DNA from: an uncultured Atopobiaceae bacterium
GTDB taxonomy: Bacteria; Actinomycetota; Coriobacteriia; Coriobacteriales; Atopobiaceae
Assembly (NCBI GenBank): GCA_947626465.1
Contig: CANQSI010000003.1
Location: forward strand, 1 to 34,672
DNA length: 34,672 nucleotides
Direction: 5' to 3'
The first letter of the stretch is position 1; the number at the start of each line of letters is the position of its first letter. Positions 22,278-30,212 of the stretch are shown here, one piece after another. The notes under the pieces are model-generated. The model ran no database searches. It was not told where the DNA came from and saw nothing but the letters and a program-made list of their open reading frames with translations. Made by a program: the position numbers and the translations under genes.

Positions 22278-23396
22278 CTAGCAGTCGATCACCACGAGGT
22301 CGTGGGGCGAAGTCGCAAAGGGCTCGAAGCCGCGCTCGGTGACCACGCCGGTGTCCTCGAGGCGAATGCCGAACTTGCCGGGCAGGTACACGCCGGGCTC
22401 GATCGTCACCACCGACCCCGCCGGCACGGGCTTATCCCAGCGCGGGCTGAACGACGGCTCCTCGTGGATCTCCACGCCCACGCCGTGGCCGAGGCCGTGG
22501 TTGAAGTACGCGCCGAGGCCCGCGTCATCGATGACGCCCTTCGCCACGTCGTGGATGTCCTTGCCGTTCACGTCGGGCTTCACGGCCGCCGCGGCGTCCT
22601 CGTGGGCACGCTGCACCACGGCGTACGCCTCGCGAATCTCGGCCGGCGGCTCGCCGAGCGCGACGGTGCGCGTCATGTCGGCGTGGTAGCCCTTCACCGC
22701 GGCACCGTAGTCCATGAGCACGAGCTCGCCCTTCTTGGCCGTACGCTCGCCGGGCTTCGCGTGGGGGTTCGCGGCGTTCGGGCCGCAGGCGACGATGGAG
22801 CCGAAGGAGAGCGCGTCGGCTCCGTGCGCGAGCATGTAGTGCTCGAGCTCGGCGCGGATCTCGAGTTCCGTCATGCCTGGCTTGATGAACTCCACCATGT
22901 GGGCGAATGCGGCGTCGGTGATGGCCTGCGCCTCGCGGAGGAGCTCGAGCTCGCCTTCGTCCTTCACCATGCGAAGACCCTGCTCGTCGCCGTGGAGACG
23001 CGGCCAGAGGCACGCGACGCACGCCTGGTCCACCTCATGGAGGAGCTCGTCGTAGAAGCCGAGCTCGAGGGTGTCCTCCACCGCCACCGTGTTGGCGCGG
23101 CCGTGGAGGATGCGCTGGGCCACCCAAGCGGGATGGCCGACGTTCTCGCGATCGATTCGCCACGCCTCGGTATCGGCCACATGCTCCTTGAACGCCTCGT
23201 CATAGCGCGAATCCGTGTGGAGCCAGAGCCCCTCGCCATCGATGTAGATCGTGTGCGAACGCTCGTCGTCGAGCACGTTCGCCGCTCCGGTGAGCCAGCG
23301 AATGGTGGCGAGGTCGCGGATCACGCACGCGTCGTAGCCTCGCTCGTCCATGAGCTCGCGAAGGGCGGCAACGCGACGTTGGGTGTTTTCGGGCAT
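22278..23396 (-). CDS. pepQ: M24B Xaa-Pro peptidase (PepP/PepQ family)
   Basis: These dimetal peptidases remove residues preceding proline from short peptides in the cytoplasm. The 372-residue protein has a creatinase-like N-domain (1-130) and a pita-bread C-domain. Probable metal ligands are the two Asp in LVLMDYGAAVKGYHADMTRT (split here), the His in FNHGLGHGVG, and the Glu residues in VTIEPGVYLPG and GIRLEDTGVV. I start at the ATG at 23396 because family homology begins with MPENTQRRVAALRELM and GAGGAG lies close before it. Aminopeptidase and dipeptidase cannot be told apart by eye. The aroB-pepQ-efp neighbourhood is common in Gram-positive bacteria. Confidence 0.92.
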   Translation of the reverse strand: MPENTQRRVAALRELMDERGYDACVIRDLATIRWLTGAANVLDDERSHTIYIDGEGLWLHTDSRYDEAFKEHVADTEAWRIDRENVGHPAWVAQRILHGRANTVAVEDTLELGFYDELLHEVDQACVACLWPRLHGDEQGLRMVKDEGELELLREAQAITDAAFAHMVEFIKPGMTELEIRAELEHYMLAHGADALSFGSIVACGPNAANPHAKPGERTAKKGELVLMDYGAAVKGYHADMTRTVALGEPPAEIREAYAVVQRAHEDAAAAVKPDVNGKDIHDVAKGVIDDAGLGAYFNHGLGHGVGVEIHEEPSFSPRWDKPVPAGSVVTIEPGVYLPGKFGIRLEDTGVVTERGFEPFATSPHDLVVIDC

Positions 23397-23406
23397 GGGT
23401 TCTCCT

Positions 23407-24582
23407 CTACGCGTTCTCGGGGTTTTCCACATCTTTCGGAGCGCCGAGTACCGGCTCGGGCTTTGGCCTGCGCGCTTGGCAGAAGGCCGCGAGGTTCTGG
23501 GCGAGGATCTCGTCGTCCACCGGTTCCGGAAGCGCACGGCCCACGGCACGCGGCAATACGAACATCCTGCGGTTCGTGAGCTTGGCGGTTTCCTCTTTCA
23601 GGGCACGGGAGAGCTCATCGGGCGTGAGCGAGCAGCTGACCTCCCCGAGTCCGAAGCGCGCAAGGAGCGCATCGAGCGCAAAGACCACATCAGGATCGAG
23701 CCCGGAGAGCTGCCATGCCAAGCGCGCCTCGAAGCGGAGGCCCTCTGCGAGGTAAACGCCGAAGGAATGGGCCTCGCCGAGGCAGGCGGCGAGCGCGCGG
23801 GCAAGCGGAAGGCCGATGTCGAGCGAGCGCCTCGCTCCCGCGAGCGTCGACGAGGCGAGCCGTCCGCGCGCGCGTGCCGTCTCGATTGCCTGCGAGATGA
23901 GGCCCATCGTGTCGCCTGGCGAGAGGGTCTCGGAGCTCGTGACCACGAGGTCGAAGGCCTTGGGAGATTCGACGAAGGCCGACTGCACCATGAGGGCACA
24001 CGCGTTTTCGAGGGTCCGCTCATCGCCTCCCTCGGCGATGAGCACGGGGTCGGCGAGGAGCGCGGAAAACGCGGGCGGGCAGTGGATGATCCCCTTGGTG
24101 GCCCCTGCGGAGAGGCTATGGGGGGTGCAGGAGGCGAGGATGAGCGCCTCGAGCGTGGTGGGGAGCCCCACGCACGCGGCTTTGCTTCCCCAGTTTCCCG
24201 CCACCCACGAGGCGAGCGAGAGCGCCTCCATGCCGCCTATGGCCACGATGCCGTCGTCGGGCGTGAGGCCGCGGCCGGCAAGCTCGTCGGCCACGTCGAG
24301 CGCGGCGGAAAGGGAGAGCGCCTCCCAGCCGGAGGGGAGCGCTACGTCGAAGGTGCGAAATCCACTGCTCGTGATGAGCCGGCGCACCTCCTCCGCGCGC
24401 GTCGCGGAGACGCCCTCCTCCACGAGGAGGGCGGCGAGGCGGGGCTTCCCCACGGAAGAGGCGAGCTCAGAGCCCGCGCGCTCGCGAATATCGGGAGCGG
24501 CGAGGATGACGCAGCGATTTCCGGCCACGGAGATGGCCTGGCGAAGAGGTGAGGCGATCGTCGTCTCGGGCACGTTGTCCAC
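23407..24582 (-). CDS. AroB-family (3-dehydroquinate synthase-like) pseudoenzyme
   Basis: AroB makes 3-dehydroquinate from DAHP using NAD and a metal ion. This 391-residue protein keeps the family framework. It has an NAD-domain strand IVAIGGMEALSLASWVAGNW in pieces (112-131), GLPTTLEA (139-146, matching the usual PTTLLA), LLADPVLI (176-183) and a C-terminal FVLPRAVGRALPE (341-353). The catalytic parts are missing. The usual DxSVGGK and GKN segment is replaced by ASCTPHSLSAGATKG (150-164). The first metal-binding His motif GHTxGHA is replaced by GLPLARA. The third glycine of the NAD turn is Met118. One His (H272) remains. The GTG start has AGGAGG 6 bases before it and the frame is intact, so it looks expressed, with a changed or lost activity. 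It lies 10 bp before pepQ, the normal aroB position. Confidence 0.75.
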   Translation of the reverse strand: MDNVPETTIASPLRQAISVAGNRCVILAAPDIRERAGSELASSVGKPRLAALLVEEGVSATRAEEVRRLITSSGFRTFDVALPSGWEALSLSAALDVADELAGRGLTPDDGIVAIGGMEALSLASWVAGNWGSKAACVGLPTTLEALILASCTPHSLSAGATKGIIHCPPAFSALLADPVLIAEGGDERTLENACALMVQSAFVESPKAFDLVVTSSETLSPGDTMGLISQAIETARARGRLASSTLAGARRSLDIGLPLARALAACLGEAHSFGVYLAEGLRFEARLAWQLSGLDPDVVFALDALLARFGLGEVSCSLTPDELSRALKEETAKLTNRRMFVLPRAVGRALPEPVDDEILAQNLAAFCQARRPKPEPVLGAPKDVENPENA

Positions 24583-24670
24583 TCCACGCCTCCTCTCGCA
24601 TACGATTCCAACCTCTTCATCCTACAGAATCGCACGTTCGCGCGGGATGCCGAGCTCCCCTGCCGCGTCC

Positions 24671-25147
24671 TCAGGGCCATGGGGGAAGCGCGACGAGGAT
24701 CGCGAGCGCCACGCACCATCCGCTCACCCAGGGCCCGAGGGCGAAGGTGGATTGGCGGCGAAGCTTCGCCACGACGGCCCCCGAGCCGCACCCGAGGGCG
24801 AAACCCCACACTCCGAGCAAGCCAAGGGCAAGCGTCCAGCAAAAGGCGAGCTTCGCATCGCCAAACCCGAGGCCCGGCTCCGCTCCCCTCCCCCTTCTCC
24901 AGCTCTCGAGGCCCACGAGGAGCGCGCAGGCCACGACCGCGAGGAGGCCGCACATCCACGGGGCGTCGATGCGCGCATCGAGCGCCGCCTCCCACGCAAA
25001 CGCGGCAAGCCACGCCCCGCCGAGGAGCCTCACGCCTTGCATCGCGAGCGCCGAGAGCGCCATGGCGAGCAAGAGGGCATTTGGCAACACCCGCTTCTTC
25101 GCGTCCACGTAGGATGCGAGCACGGCGAAGGCGCACACGAGCGCCAT
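24671..25147 (-). CDS. Minimal A24-family prepilin peptidase
   Basis: A24 aspartic peptidases cleave type IV prepilin-like leaders at the membrane. The 158-residue protein consists of about five or six membrane segments and both catalytic Asp motifs: D15 in YVDAKKRVLPN (13-23) and D97 in GLGFGDAK (92-99). It lacks the N-terminal methylase domain and zinc cysteines of PilD, like the small TadV/CpaA or ComC-type forms. It starts 3 bp after the yqeG stop. No pilin, secretion ATPase or other pilus gene is in the window, so its substrates must be encoded elsewhere. Prepilin peptidases inside aro clusters occur in related actinobacteria as far as I recall; that point should be checked. Confidence 0.85.
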   Translation of the reverse strand: MALVCAFAVLASYVDAKKRVLPNALLLAMALSALAMQGVRLLGGAWLAAFAWEAALDARIDAPWMCGLLAVVACALLVGLESWRRGRGAEPGLGFGDAKLAFCWTLALGLLGVWGFALGCGSGAVVAKLRRQSTFALGPWVSGWCVALAILVALPPWP

Positions 25148-25150
25148 GGC

Positions 25151-25690
25151 CTAGCTCGCCTTACCCTCGCGCTCGGCTCGCGCACGCTCCCAGCCATACG
25201 GCACGTCGGCCGCAAGGCGCGCCTCGACGGGGCGCAAGAGGCGCGTGTAGAAGAGGTCCTTCTTCGACTGCGGATCGACGAGGATGACGGGGATCCTCGC
25301 CCATGCGGCGCCGAGGCCATCTGTGAAGAGCTGGTCTCCCACGAGCACCGTCTGCTCCGCAGGCACGCCCGCCGCCTCCATGGCCCGCGTGAGGCCGAAG
25401 GGAAGCGGCTTCATGGCAAAGGTCACCACCGGAGCTCGGAGCGCGTCCGAGGTGCGCTCGAGGGCCGCCACCGACCAGTTGTTCGACACGAGCGCAAGGC
25501 GAAGGCCCAGCTCACGGGCCCTCTCGCACCATGCCACCACATCCGGGGTGGGGTCGCTCTCTCCCCTCGGCACGCACGTGTTGTCGCGATCGAGCAGCAC
25601 GAGCCGAAACCCGAGCGCCTCGAGCTCGGCGGGATCCACCTCCGAGAGCGCGTGCACCCGGCACCACGGGGTGAGCCCTGGGAGCCTCAT
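25151..25690 (-). CDS. yqeG: YqeG-family HAD phosphatase
   Basis: YqeG proteins are HAD-superfamily phosphatases of subfamily IIIA; the substrate is not firmly known. The 179 residues include the nucleophile motif LLDRDNTCV (D34 and D36, DxDxT class), the motif II Ser in LVSNNW (68-73), motif III Lys in FAMKPLPFGL (about K94) and the motif IV acidic pair in VGDQLFTD (117-124). The length fits the family. The ATG at 25690 overlaps the mltG stop (ATGA) and is preceded by GGAG; longer in-frame starts fall inside mltG. The prepilin peptidase gene follows after 3 bp. Confidence 0.9.
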   Translation of the reverse strand: MRLPGLTPWCRVHALSEVDPAELEALGFRLVLLDRDNTCVPRGESDPTPDVVAWCERARELGLRLALVSNNWSVAALERTSDALRAPVVTFAMKPLPFGLTRAMEAAGVPAEQTVLVGDQLFTDGLGAAWARIPVILVDPQSKKDLFYTRLLRPVEARLAADVPYGWERARAEREGKAS

Positions 25691-27048
25691 ATCCCGAGCT
25701 CCGCCATCTCCTGCCTCGCCGTATCGATGGCTTGGAGATGTTCTTCGTAGGTGGTGGAGAACGTGTGGTTGGAGTAGCCATCGCGCTCGATGAGGAGGAA
25801 GTAGAGGTAGTTCGTGTCGGCCGGATGGAGCGCGGCCTCGATGCACGCGAGATCGGGCGTGCACACAGGCGTCGGGGGAAGGCCGGTGTTGAGGTAGGTG
25901 TTGTAGGGGCTTTCCTGCGTAAGGTCGTCCGCCGCCACCTCGCCGCCCGTCACATAGCCCATCGTGGCGTCCGACTGGAGCGGCATGCCTTGGCGGATGC
26001 GGTTCCAGAAGACCGATGACACGAGCGCGTAGTCCTCTTCGCTTCCGGCCTCAGCGTTGATGATCGATGCGAGCTTCAAGATCTCGTAGTCCGTGGGATC
26101 GTAGCCGTAGGTGGCCAGGATCTGCTCCTCGCCGCTCGCGAAGTCGATCTGGGGCACCTCGGCCGCGTACTGGTCGAGCATCGCGCGGATCACGCGATCG
26201 GCCGTCACCTCCTGGCCGGAGAAGTCGTAGGTCTTCGCCCAGAGGAATCCCTCGAGGGAATCATCGGCGGCTTCGCCGAGGAACGGGTAGTCGGCCACGT
26301 AGTTTTGCGCCTTGGCCTGGGCAAGGAAGTCGGATGCGGGGATGCCGAGCGAGCTTTCCACGAGCTCGGCGGTCTTGGCCACCGTGAGCCCCTCGGGCAC
26401 GGCAAGGCGCCCCTCCTGCGTGTTCGGGCCCGCGACAAGCTGGGCGACCACGTTTGCCGGCGTCATGCCGGTCATGAGCTGGTAGGTGCCGGGCTTGAGC
26501 TTCATGTCGGCCCCCTGCGAGCTCACCGCCTGCATGAAGGCCTTCTCGTCGTTGATGACGCCCGCCTTCAGGAGCTCGTTGGCAATCACGTCGCCACCCG
26601 CGCCCTGCGGAATGACGACCGTCACCGTCTGTCCCGCCTCCACCTGGGGGATCTCGGAATCCTCGGGCGCGAACACGCAGCGGGTGAGCACGAAGAAGCC
26701 GACGACGGCCACGACGATGCACACGACGAGCGCAATGGCGACGGCTACGCCACGGGAAACGCCGCGCTCCTCCTCAGCCGCACCCTGCGCCACATGCGAG
26801 GCGCCACTGCGAGGCGCCGCAAGCGGAGGCGTCACGCGAGACTGCGCGTGCGTGCGAGGGCTCGCTGCCTCGCGCGCGGCAGCGCCCTGATGCTCGGAAG
26901 GCGAATGCCGGGAGGGCGCACCGTGCGCCGCACTCCTTTTCCTCGCCTGCGTCGCAGCCGATGGACGCGTGGATCGCGCGCCCGGGCGCGTCGCGGCATC
27001 AAGACCTTGCACGCGTTCATGCCGAGGCGCCTGTGGATCACTCATCAT
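25687..27048 (-). CDS. mltG: Endolytic murein transglycosylase MltG
   Basis: MltG cuts nascent glycan strands within the chain at the outer face of the membrane and is thought to end strand synthesis. The 453-residue protein has an unusually long cytoplasmic N-terminus (about 1-97) rich in Ala, Arg, Ser and Pro, then one membrane segment (about 99-123). The YceG domain follows, with LEGFLWAKTYDF (265-276), LASIINAEAG (326-335, probable catalytic E333), VFWNRIRQGMPLQSDATMGY in pieces (346-365) and SPYNTYLNTGLPPTPV. It overlaps the ruvX end by 11 bp; an ATG one codon later is an equal alternative start. The stop overlaps the yqeG start. Confidence 0.94.
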   Translation of the reverse strand: MMSDPQAPRHERVQGLDAATRPGARSTRPSAATQARKRSAAHGAPSRHSPSEHQGAAAREAASPRTHAQSRVTPPLAAPRSGASHVAQGAAEEERGVSRGVAVAIALVVCIVVAVVGFFVLTRCVFAPEDSEIPQVEAGQTVTVVIPQGAGGDVIANELLKAGVINDEKAFMQAVSSQGADMKLKPGTYQLMTGMTPANVVAQLVAGPNTQEGRLAVPEGLTVAKTAELVESSLGIPASDFLAQAKAQNYVADYPFLGEAADDSLEGFLWAKTYDFSGQEVTADRVIRAMLDQYAAEVPQIDFASGEEQILATYGYDPTDYEILKLASIINAEAGSEEDYALVSSVFWNRIRQGMPLQSDATMGYVTGGEVAADDLTQESPYNTYLNTGLPPTPVCTPDLACIEAALHPADTNYLYFLLIERDGYSNHTFSTTYEEHLQAIDTARQEMAELGI

Positions 27049-27478
27049 CGGGCTCGCCTTCTGGGTCGGCCTGGTGGGCGTCGAGGTAGGACTGCAGGAA
27101 GAGGGATGCGGCGATCATGTCGAGCGAGCCGCGTGCATCCCGCGTGGTGCGCCCCTGCTCCCTCACGATACGCTCAGCCTCTTCGCTGGAGAGGCGCTCG
27201 TCCCAAAACTCCAGAGGAATTCCCAGATCGTGGGCGAGCTGGCCCGCCTCGGAGCGCACCTTACGCGCCTGGGGGCCCATCTTCCCCGCGAGCGTGAGGG
27301 GAAGCCCCACGAGCAAGAGCTTAGGCGACGTCTCCTCCACGAGATCCGTGAACGCGCTCGCGCGGCGCCGGACCTGGGCGGTGTCGAGCACGCAGCGCGG
27401 AATCGCCACCCTGCCCAGAGGGTCACTCAGGGCCACGCCCACGCGGCGATCGCCCCAATCGAGCGCCATCACCCTCAC
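27038..27478 (-). CDS. ruvX: Putative pre-16S rRNA nuclease / Holliday junction resolvase-like RuvX (YqgF)
   Basis: YqgF proteins have an RNase H fold. In E. coli the protein completes 16S rRNA 5' processing and it is also described as a resolvase-like enzyme. The 146-residue product begins MRVMALDWGDRRVGVALSDP (Asp7 in the first strand) and has LLLVGLPLTLAGKMGPQA (split here), FWDERLSSEEAE and SLDMIAASLFLQSYLD. I start at the GTG at 27478, whose bases overlap the alaS stop (GTGA), because it restores the family N-terminus; an ATG three codons later would cut the first strand. The alaS-ruvX-mltG order is common in Gram-positive bacteria. Confidence 0.92.
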   Translation of the reverse strand: MRVMALDWGDRRVGVALSDPLGRVAIPRCVLDTAQVRRRASAFTDLVEETSPKLLLVGLPLTLAGKMGPQARKVRSEAGQLAHDLGIPLEFWDERLSSEEAERIVREQGRTTRDARGSLDMIAASLFLQSYLDAHQADPEGEPDDE

Positions 27479-30135
27479 TTGGCGAGGAGCTCCCCTGCGC
27501 GCGCGAGCGCCGCGTCGATCGCCGACGCATCGGGGCCGCCACCTTGCGCCATCTGCGGTTTTCCGCCTCCGCGGCCTCCTACGACGGGCGCAAGCTCGCG
27601 GATGAGGGCCCCCGCGGCAAAGCCCGCGTCGACGGCCGGTTGCGTGCCCGCGGCGAGGAGCGCGACCGTGCCCTCGGGCGTGGCGCTCGCGATGACGGCC
27701 GCGGAGGCGTCGCCGAGCTTTCCCCGGAGCGTATCCCACACGCCGCGGAGGTCCTTCGCTCCGCGCCCATCGAGGCGCACGATCGCGAGCTTGTAGCCTC
27801 CCGCATCGCGCGCGTTTCGCACCGCCTCGTCGATCTCGCTCGAGCCGCCCCCGGCGAGCGCCTTCTGGAGCCGCTGCTCGACCTCGCGCTCCTTGGCGCG
27901 AAGATCGCGCACGGCCTTCGCAAGCTGGGTCGGCGGGCACTTGAGCTCGGAGGCGGCCTCGTCAGCCGCGTCAATGCGCGCCTTCAGGTAGGCGAGCGCG
28001 CCCTTGGACGTTACGGCTTCGATGCGGCGCACGGCCGCGCCCACCGAGGACTCGGAAACGATCTTGAAGAGCCCGAGCTCGGCGGTATTGCGCGCGTGCG
28101 TGCCACCGCAGAACTCCATGGACACGGTGCCGCTCTCGTCCTCGACGGACACCACGCGCACGCGATCGCCGTACTTCTCGCCGAAGAGCGCGATCGCGCC
28201 CTTGGCGCGGGCCTCCTCGATGGGGAGCTCCTCCGTGGCCACGGGGATGGCGCGGAAGATCTCCTCGTTCACGAGCCCTTCCACCTCGGCGAGCTCGTCG
28301 GCGGTCATGGCCTCGAAGTGGCTGAAGTCGAAGCGCAGCCGCTCGGGCGCCACGAGCGAGCCCGCTTGGTGGACGTGCTCGCCGAGCACCTCGCGAAGCG
28401 CGCTGTCGAGGAGGTGCGTGGCGGTGTGGTTCCTGCGAATGAGCTCGCGACGCTCCACGTCCACCACCGCGCGAAGAGTCTGGCCGACGAAGACCTCGCC
28501 CTCCTCCACGCGGCCGATGTGGGAGGTGAGGCCGTCGCCTCGCACCTGGCAGTCGTCGACGACGAAGCGGAGGTCGCCGGCGAGGAGCAGGCCCTCGTCG
28601 CCCACCTGGCCGCCCTTCTCGGCGTAGAAGGGGGTGGCGTCGAGTACGACCTCCACTTCCTCGCCCTCCCCGGCACGCTCCACGCGCTGGCCTTCGGCCA
28701 CGATCGAGCGCACGGTGAGGCCGTCTGCCACCACGTCCTCGTAGCCCGTGAAGACGGTCTGGCCGAGCTCGTCGCCAAGCCCCGTCCAGAGGTCGAGCCC
28801 GCTCCACGCGTCACCCTCGGTGGCAAGCGCCGAGCGCGCACGCTCGCGCTGCGCCTCCATGAGGGCCTCGAAGCCCGCCATGTCCACGGTGAGCCCCTTG
28901 CCCTCGCCGATCTCGCGCGTGAGGTCCACGGGGAAGCCGTAGGTGTCGTGGAGCGTGAAGGCGGTCTCGCCGGGGATCGCGTCGCCCTCGGAAAGCGATT
29001 CCATCGCCTGCGCGAGGTAGCTCCTGCCGGTCTCGAGCGTCTTCGAGAAGCGCTCCTCCTCCGCGGCGATCGTGCCCTGCACGAGCGCCTCGTTGTCCTT
29101 GAGCTCGGGGTACACGTCGCTCATGAGCTCGCGCACGAGCGTGGCGAACTCGCCCACGAAGGCGCCCTCGATGCCGAGCATGCGCCCGTGGAAGATGGCG
29201 CGACGGAGCAGGCGACGGAGGATGTAGCCGCGGCCTTCGTTCGAGGGCAGGATGCCGTCTGCGATCATGAACGACACCGCGCGCGTGTGGTCGGCGATGA
29301 TGCGCAGCGACACGTCCGTGGCCTCGCTTTCGCCGTAGCGCGTGCCGCTCTTCTCCTCGCCGAGCTCGATCAGCGAGGAGAGGATGTCGCCGTCGTAGTT
29401 GGAGGATTTTCCCTGCATGATCGCCGCGATGCGCTCGAGGCCCATGCCGGTGTCGACGTTTCGGTGCGGAAGGTCGACGAGCGTGCCGTCTTCCTGCCGG
29501 TCGTACTGCGTGAAGACGAGGTTCCAAAACTCGAGGAAGCGGTCGCAGTCGCAGCCAGGCGCGCAGTCTGGCCTCCCGCAGCCCACTTCGGGGCCCTGGT
29601 CGTAGTAGATCTCGGAGCACGGGCCGCAGGGACCCGTGGGGCCCGCCGCCCAGAAGTTGTCCTCCTCGCCGAGGCGCGAGATGTGGCTCTCGTCGATGCC
29701 GAGCTCCTTCCAGATCTCCTCGCATTCGTCGTCATCGGTGAAGACGGTGCAGTAGAGCCGATCCTTCGGGAGCTTCAGATGGTCGCACACGAACTCGAGC
29801 GCCCACTCGCACGCCTCGCGCTTGCCATAGCCGCCGAAGGAGAAGTTGCCGAGCATCTCGAAGAACGAGAGGTGGCGCCCGTCGAGGCCGATGACGTCGA
29901 TGTCGTTGGTGCGCAGGCACTTCTGGCAGGAGGCGGCGCCGATGGACTCCATCGTCTTGGTGCCGAGGTAGTAGGACTTGAACTGGTTCATGCCCGCGTT
30001 CGTCACGAGCAGCGACGGATCCTCGGGAATGAGCGAGGACGAACGCCACACGCTGCAGCCCTTCTCGGCGAAGAAGTCGAGGAACGACGAGCGTATCGCA
30101 GCGGTGCTTCGGGGCTTGGGCGCAAGAGAGGCCAT
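27475..30135 (-). CDS. alaS: Alanyl-tRNA synthetase
   Basis: AlaRS charges tRNA-Ala and edits mischarged Ser and Gly. The 886-residue protein has all usual parts. The class II catalytic core occupies about 1-250, with FFEMLGNFSFGGYGKREA in pieces (91-108) and GMGLERIAA (230-238). A Cys-rich insert lies at about 186-197. The editing domain carries HTATH (H570, H574) and CGGTH (C676, H680). The C-Ala domain ends with a Gly-rich KPQMAQGGG segment. The length is normal. The ATG at 30135 has AGGGAG 5 bases before it. The 77-bp gap before it shows no clear promoter, so it may be read through from the permease gene. Confidence 0.98.
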   Translation of the reverse strand: MASLAPKPRSTAAIRSSFLDFFAEKGCSVWRSSSLIPEDPSLLVTNAGMNQFKSYYLGTKTMESIGAASCQKCLRTNDIDVIGLDGRHLSFFEMLGNFSFGGYGKREACEWALEFVCDHLKLPKDRLYCTVFTDDDECEEIWKELGIDESHISRLGEEDNFWAAGPTGPCGPCSEIYYDQGPEVGCGRPDCAPGCDCDRFLEFWNLVFTQYDRQEDGTLVDLPHRNVDTGMGLERIAAIMQGKSSNYDGDILSSLIELGEEKSGTRYGESEATDVSLRIIADHTRAVSFMIADGILPSNEGRGYILRRLLRRAIFHGRMLGIEGAFVGEFATLVRELMSDVYPELKDNEALVQGTIAAEEERFSKTLETGRSYLAQAMESLSEGDAIPGETAFTLHDTYGFPVDLTREIGEGKGLTVDMAGFEALMEAQRERARSALATEGDAWSGLDLWTGLGDELGQTVFTGYEDVVADGLTVRSIVAEGQRVERAGEGEEVEVVLDATPFYAEKGGQVGDEGLLLAGDLRFVVDDCQVRGDGLTSHIGRVEEGEVFVGQTLRAVVDVERRELIRRNHTATHLLDSALREVLGEHVHQAGSLVAPERLRFDFSHFEAMTADELAEVEGLVNEEIFRAIPVATEELPIEEARAKGAIALFGEKYGDRVRVVSVEDESGTVSMEFCGGTHARNTAELGLFKIVSESSVGAAVRRIEAVTSKGALAYLKARIDAADEAASELKCPPTQLAKAVRDLRAKEREVEQRLQKALAGGGSSEIDEAVRNARDAGGYKLAIVRLDGRGAKDLRGVWDTLRGKLGDASAAVIASATPEGTVALLAAGTQPAVDAGFAAGALIRELAPVVGGRGGGKPQMAQGGGPDASAIDAALARAGELLAK

Positions 30136-30212
30136 GGCATCTCCCTATCAAGGCTCATTGGTTGGGCGTAGTGGGGCACGCGGGCGCGAATGGCGGCCGT
30201 GCGCACAACCCC

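Noticed and set aside
27544..30171. Plus-strand open frame of about 875 codons opposite alaS
   Set aside because: It lies entirely antisense to a full-length alanyl-tRNA synthetase and has no motif of its own.
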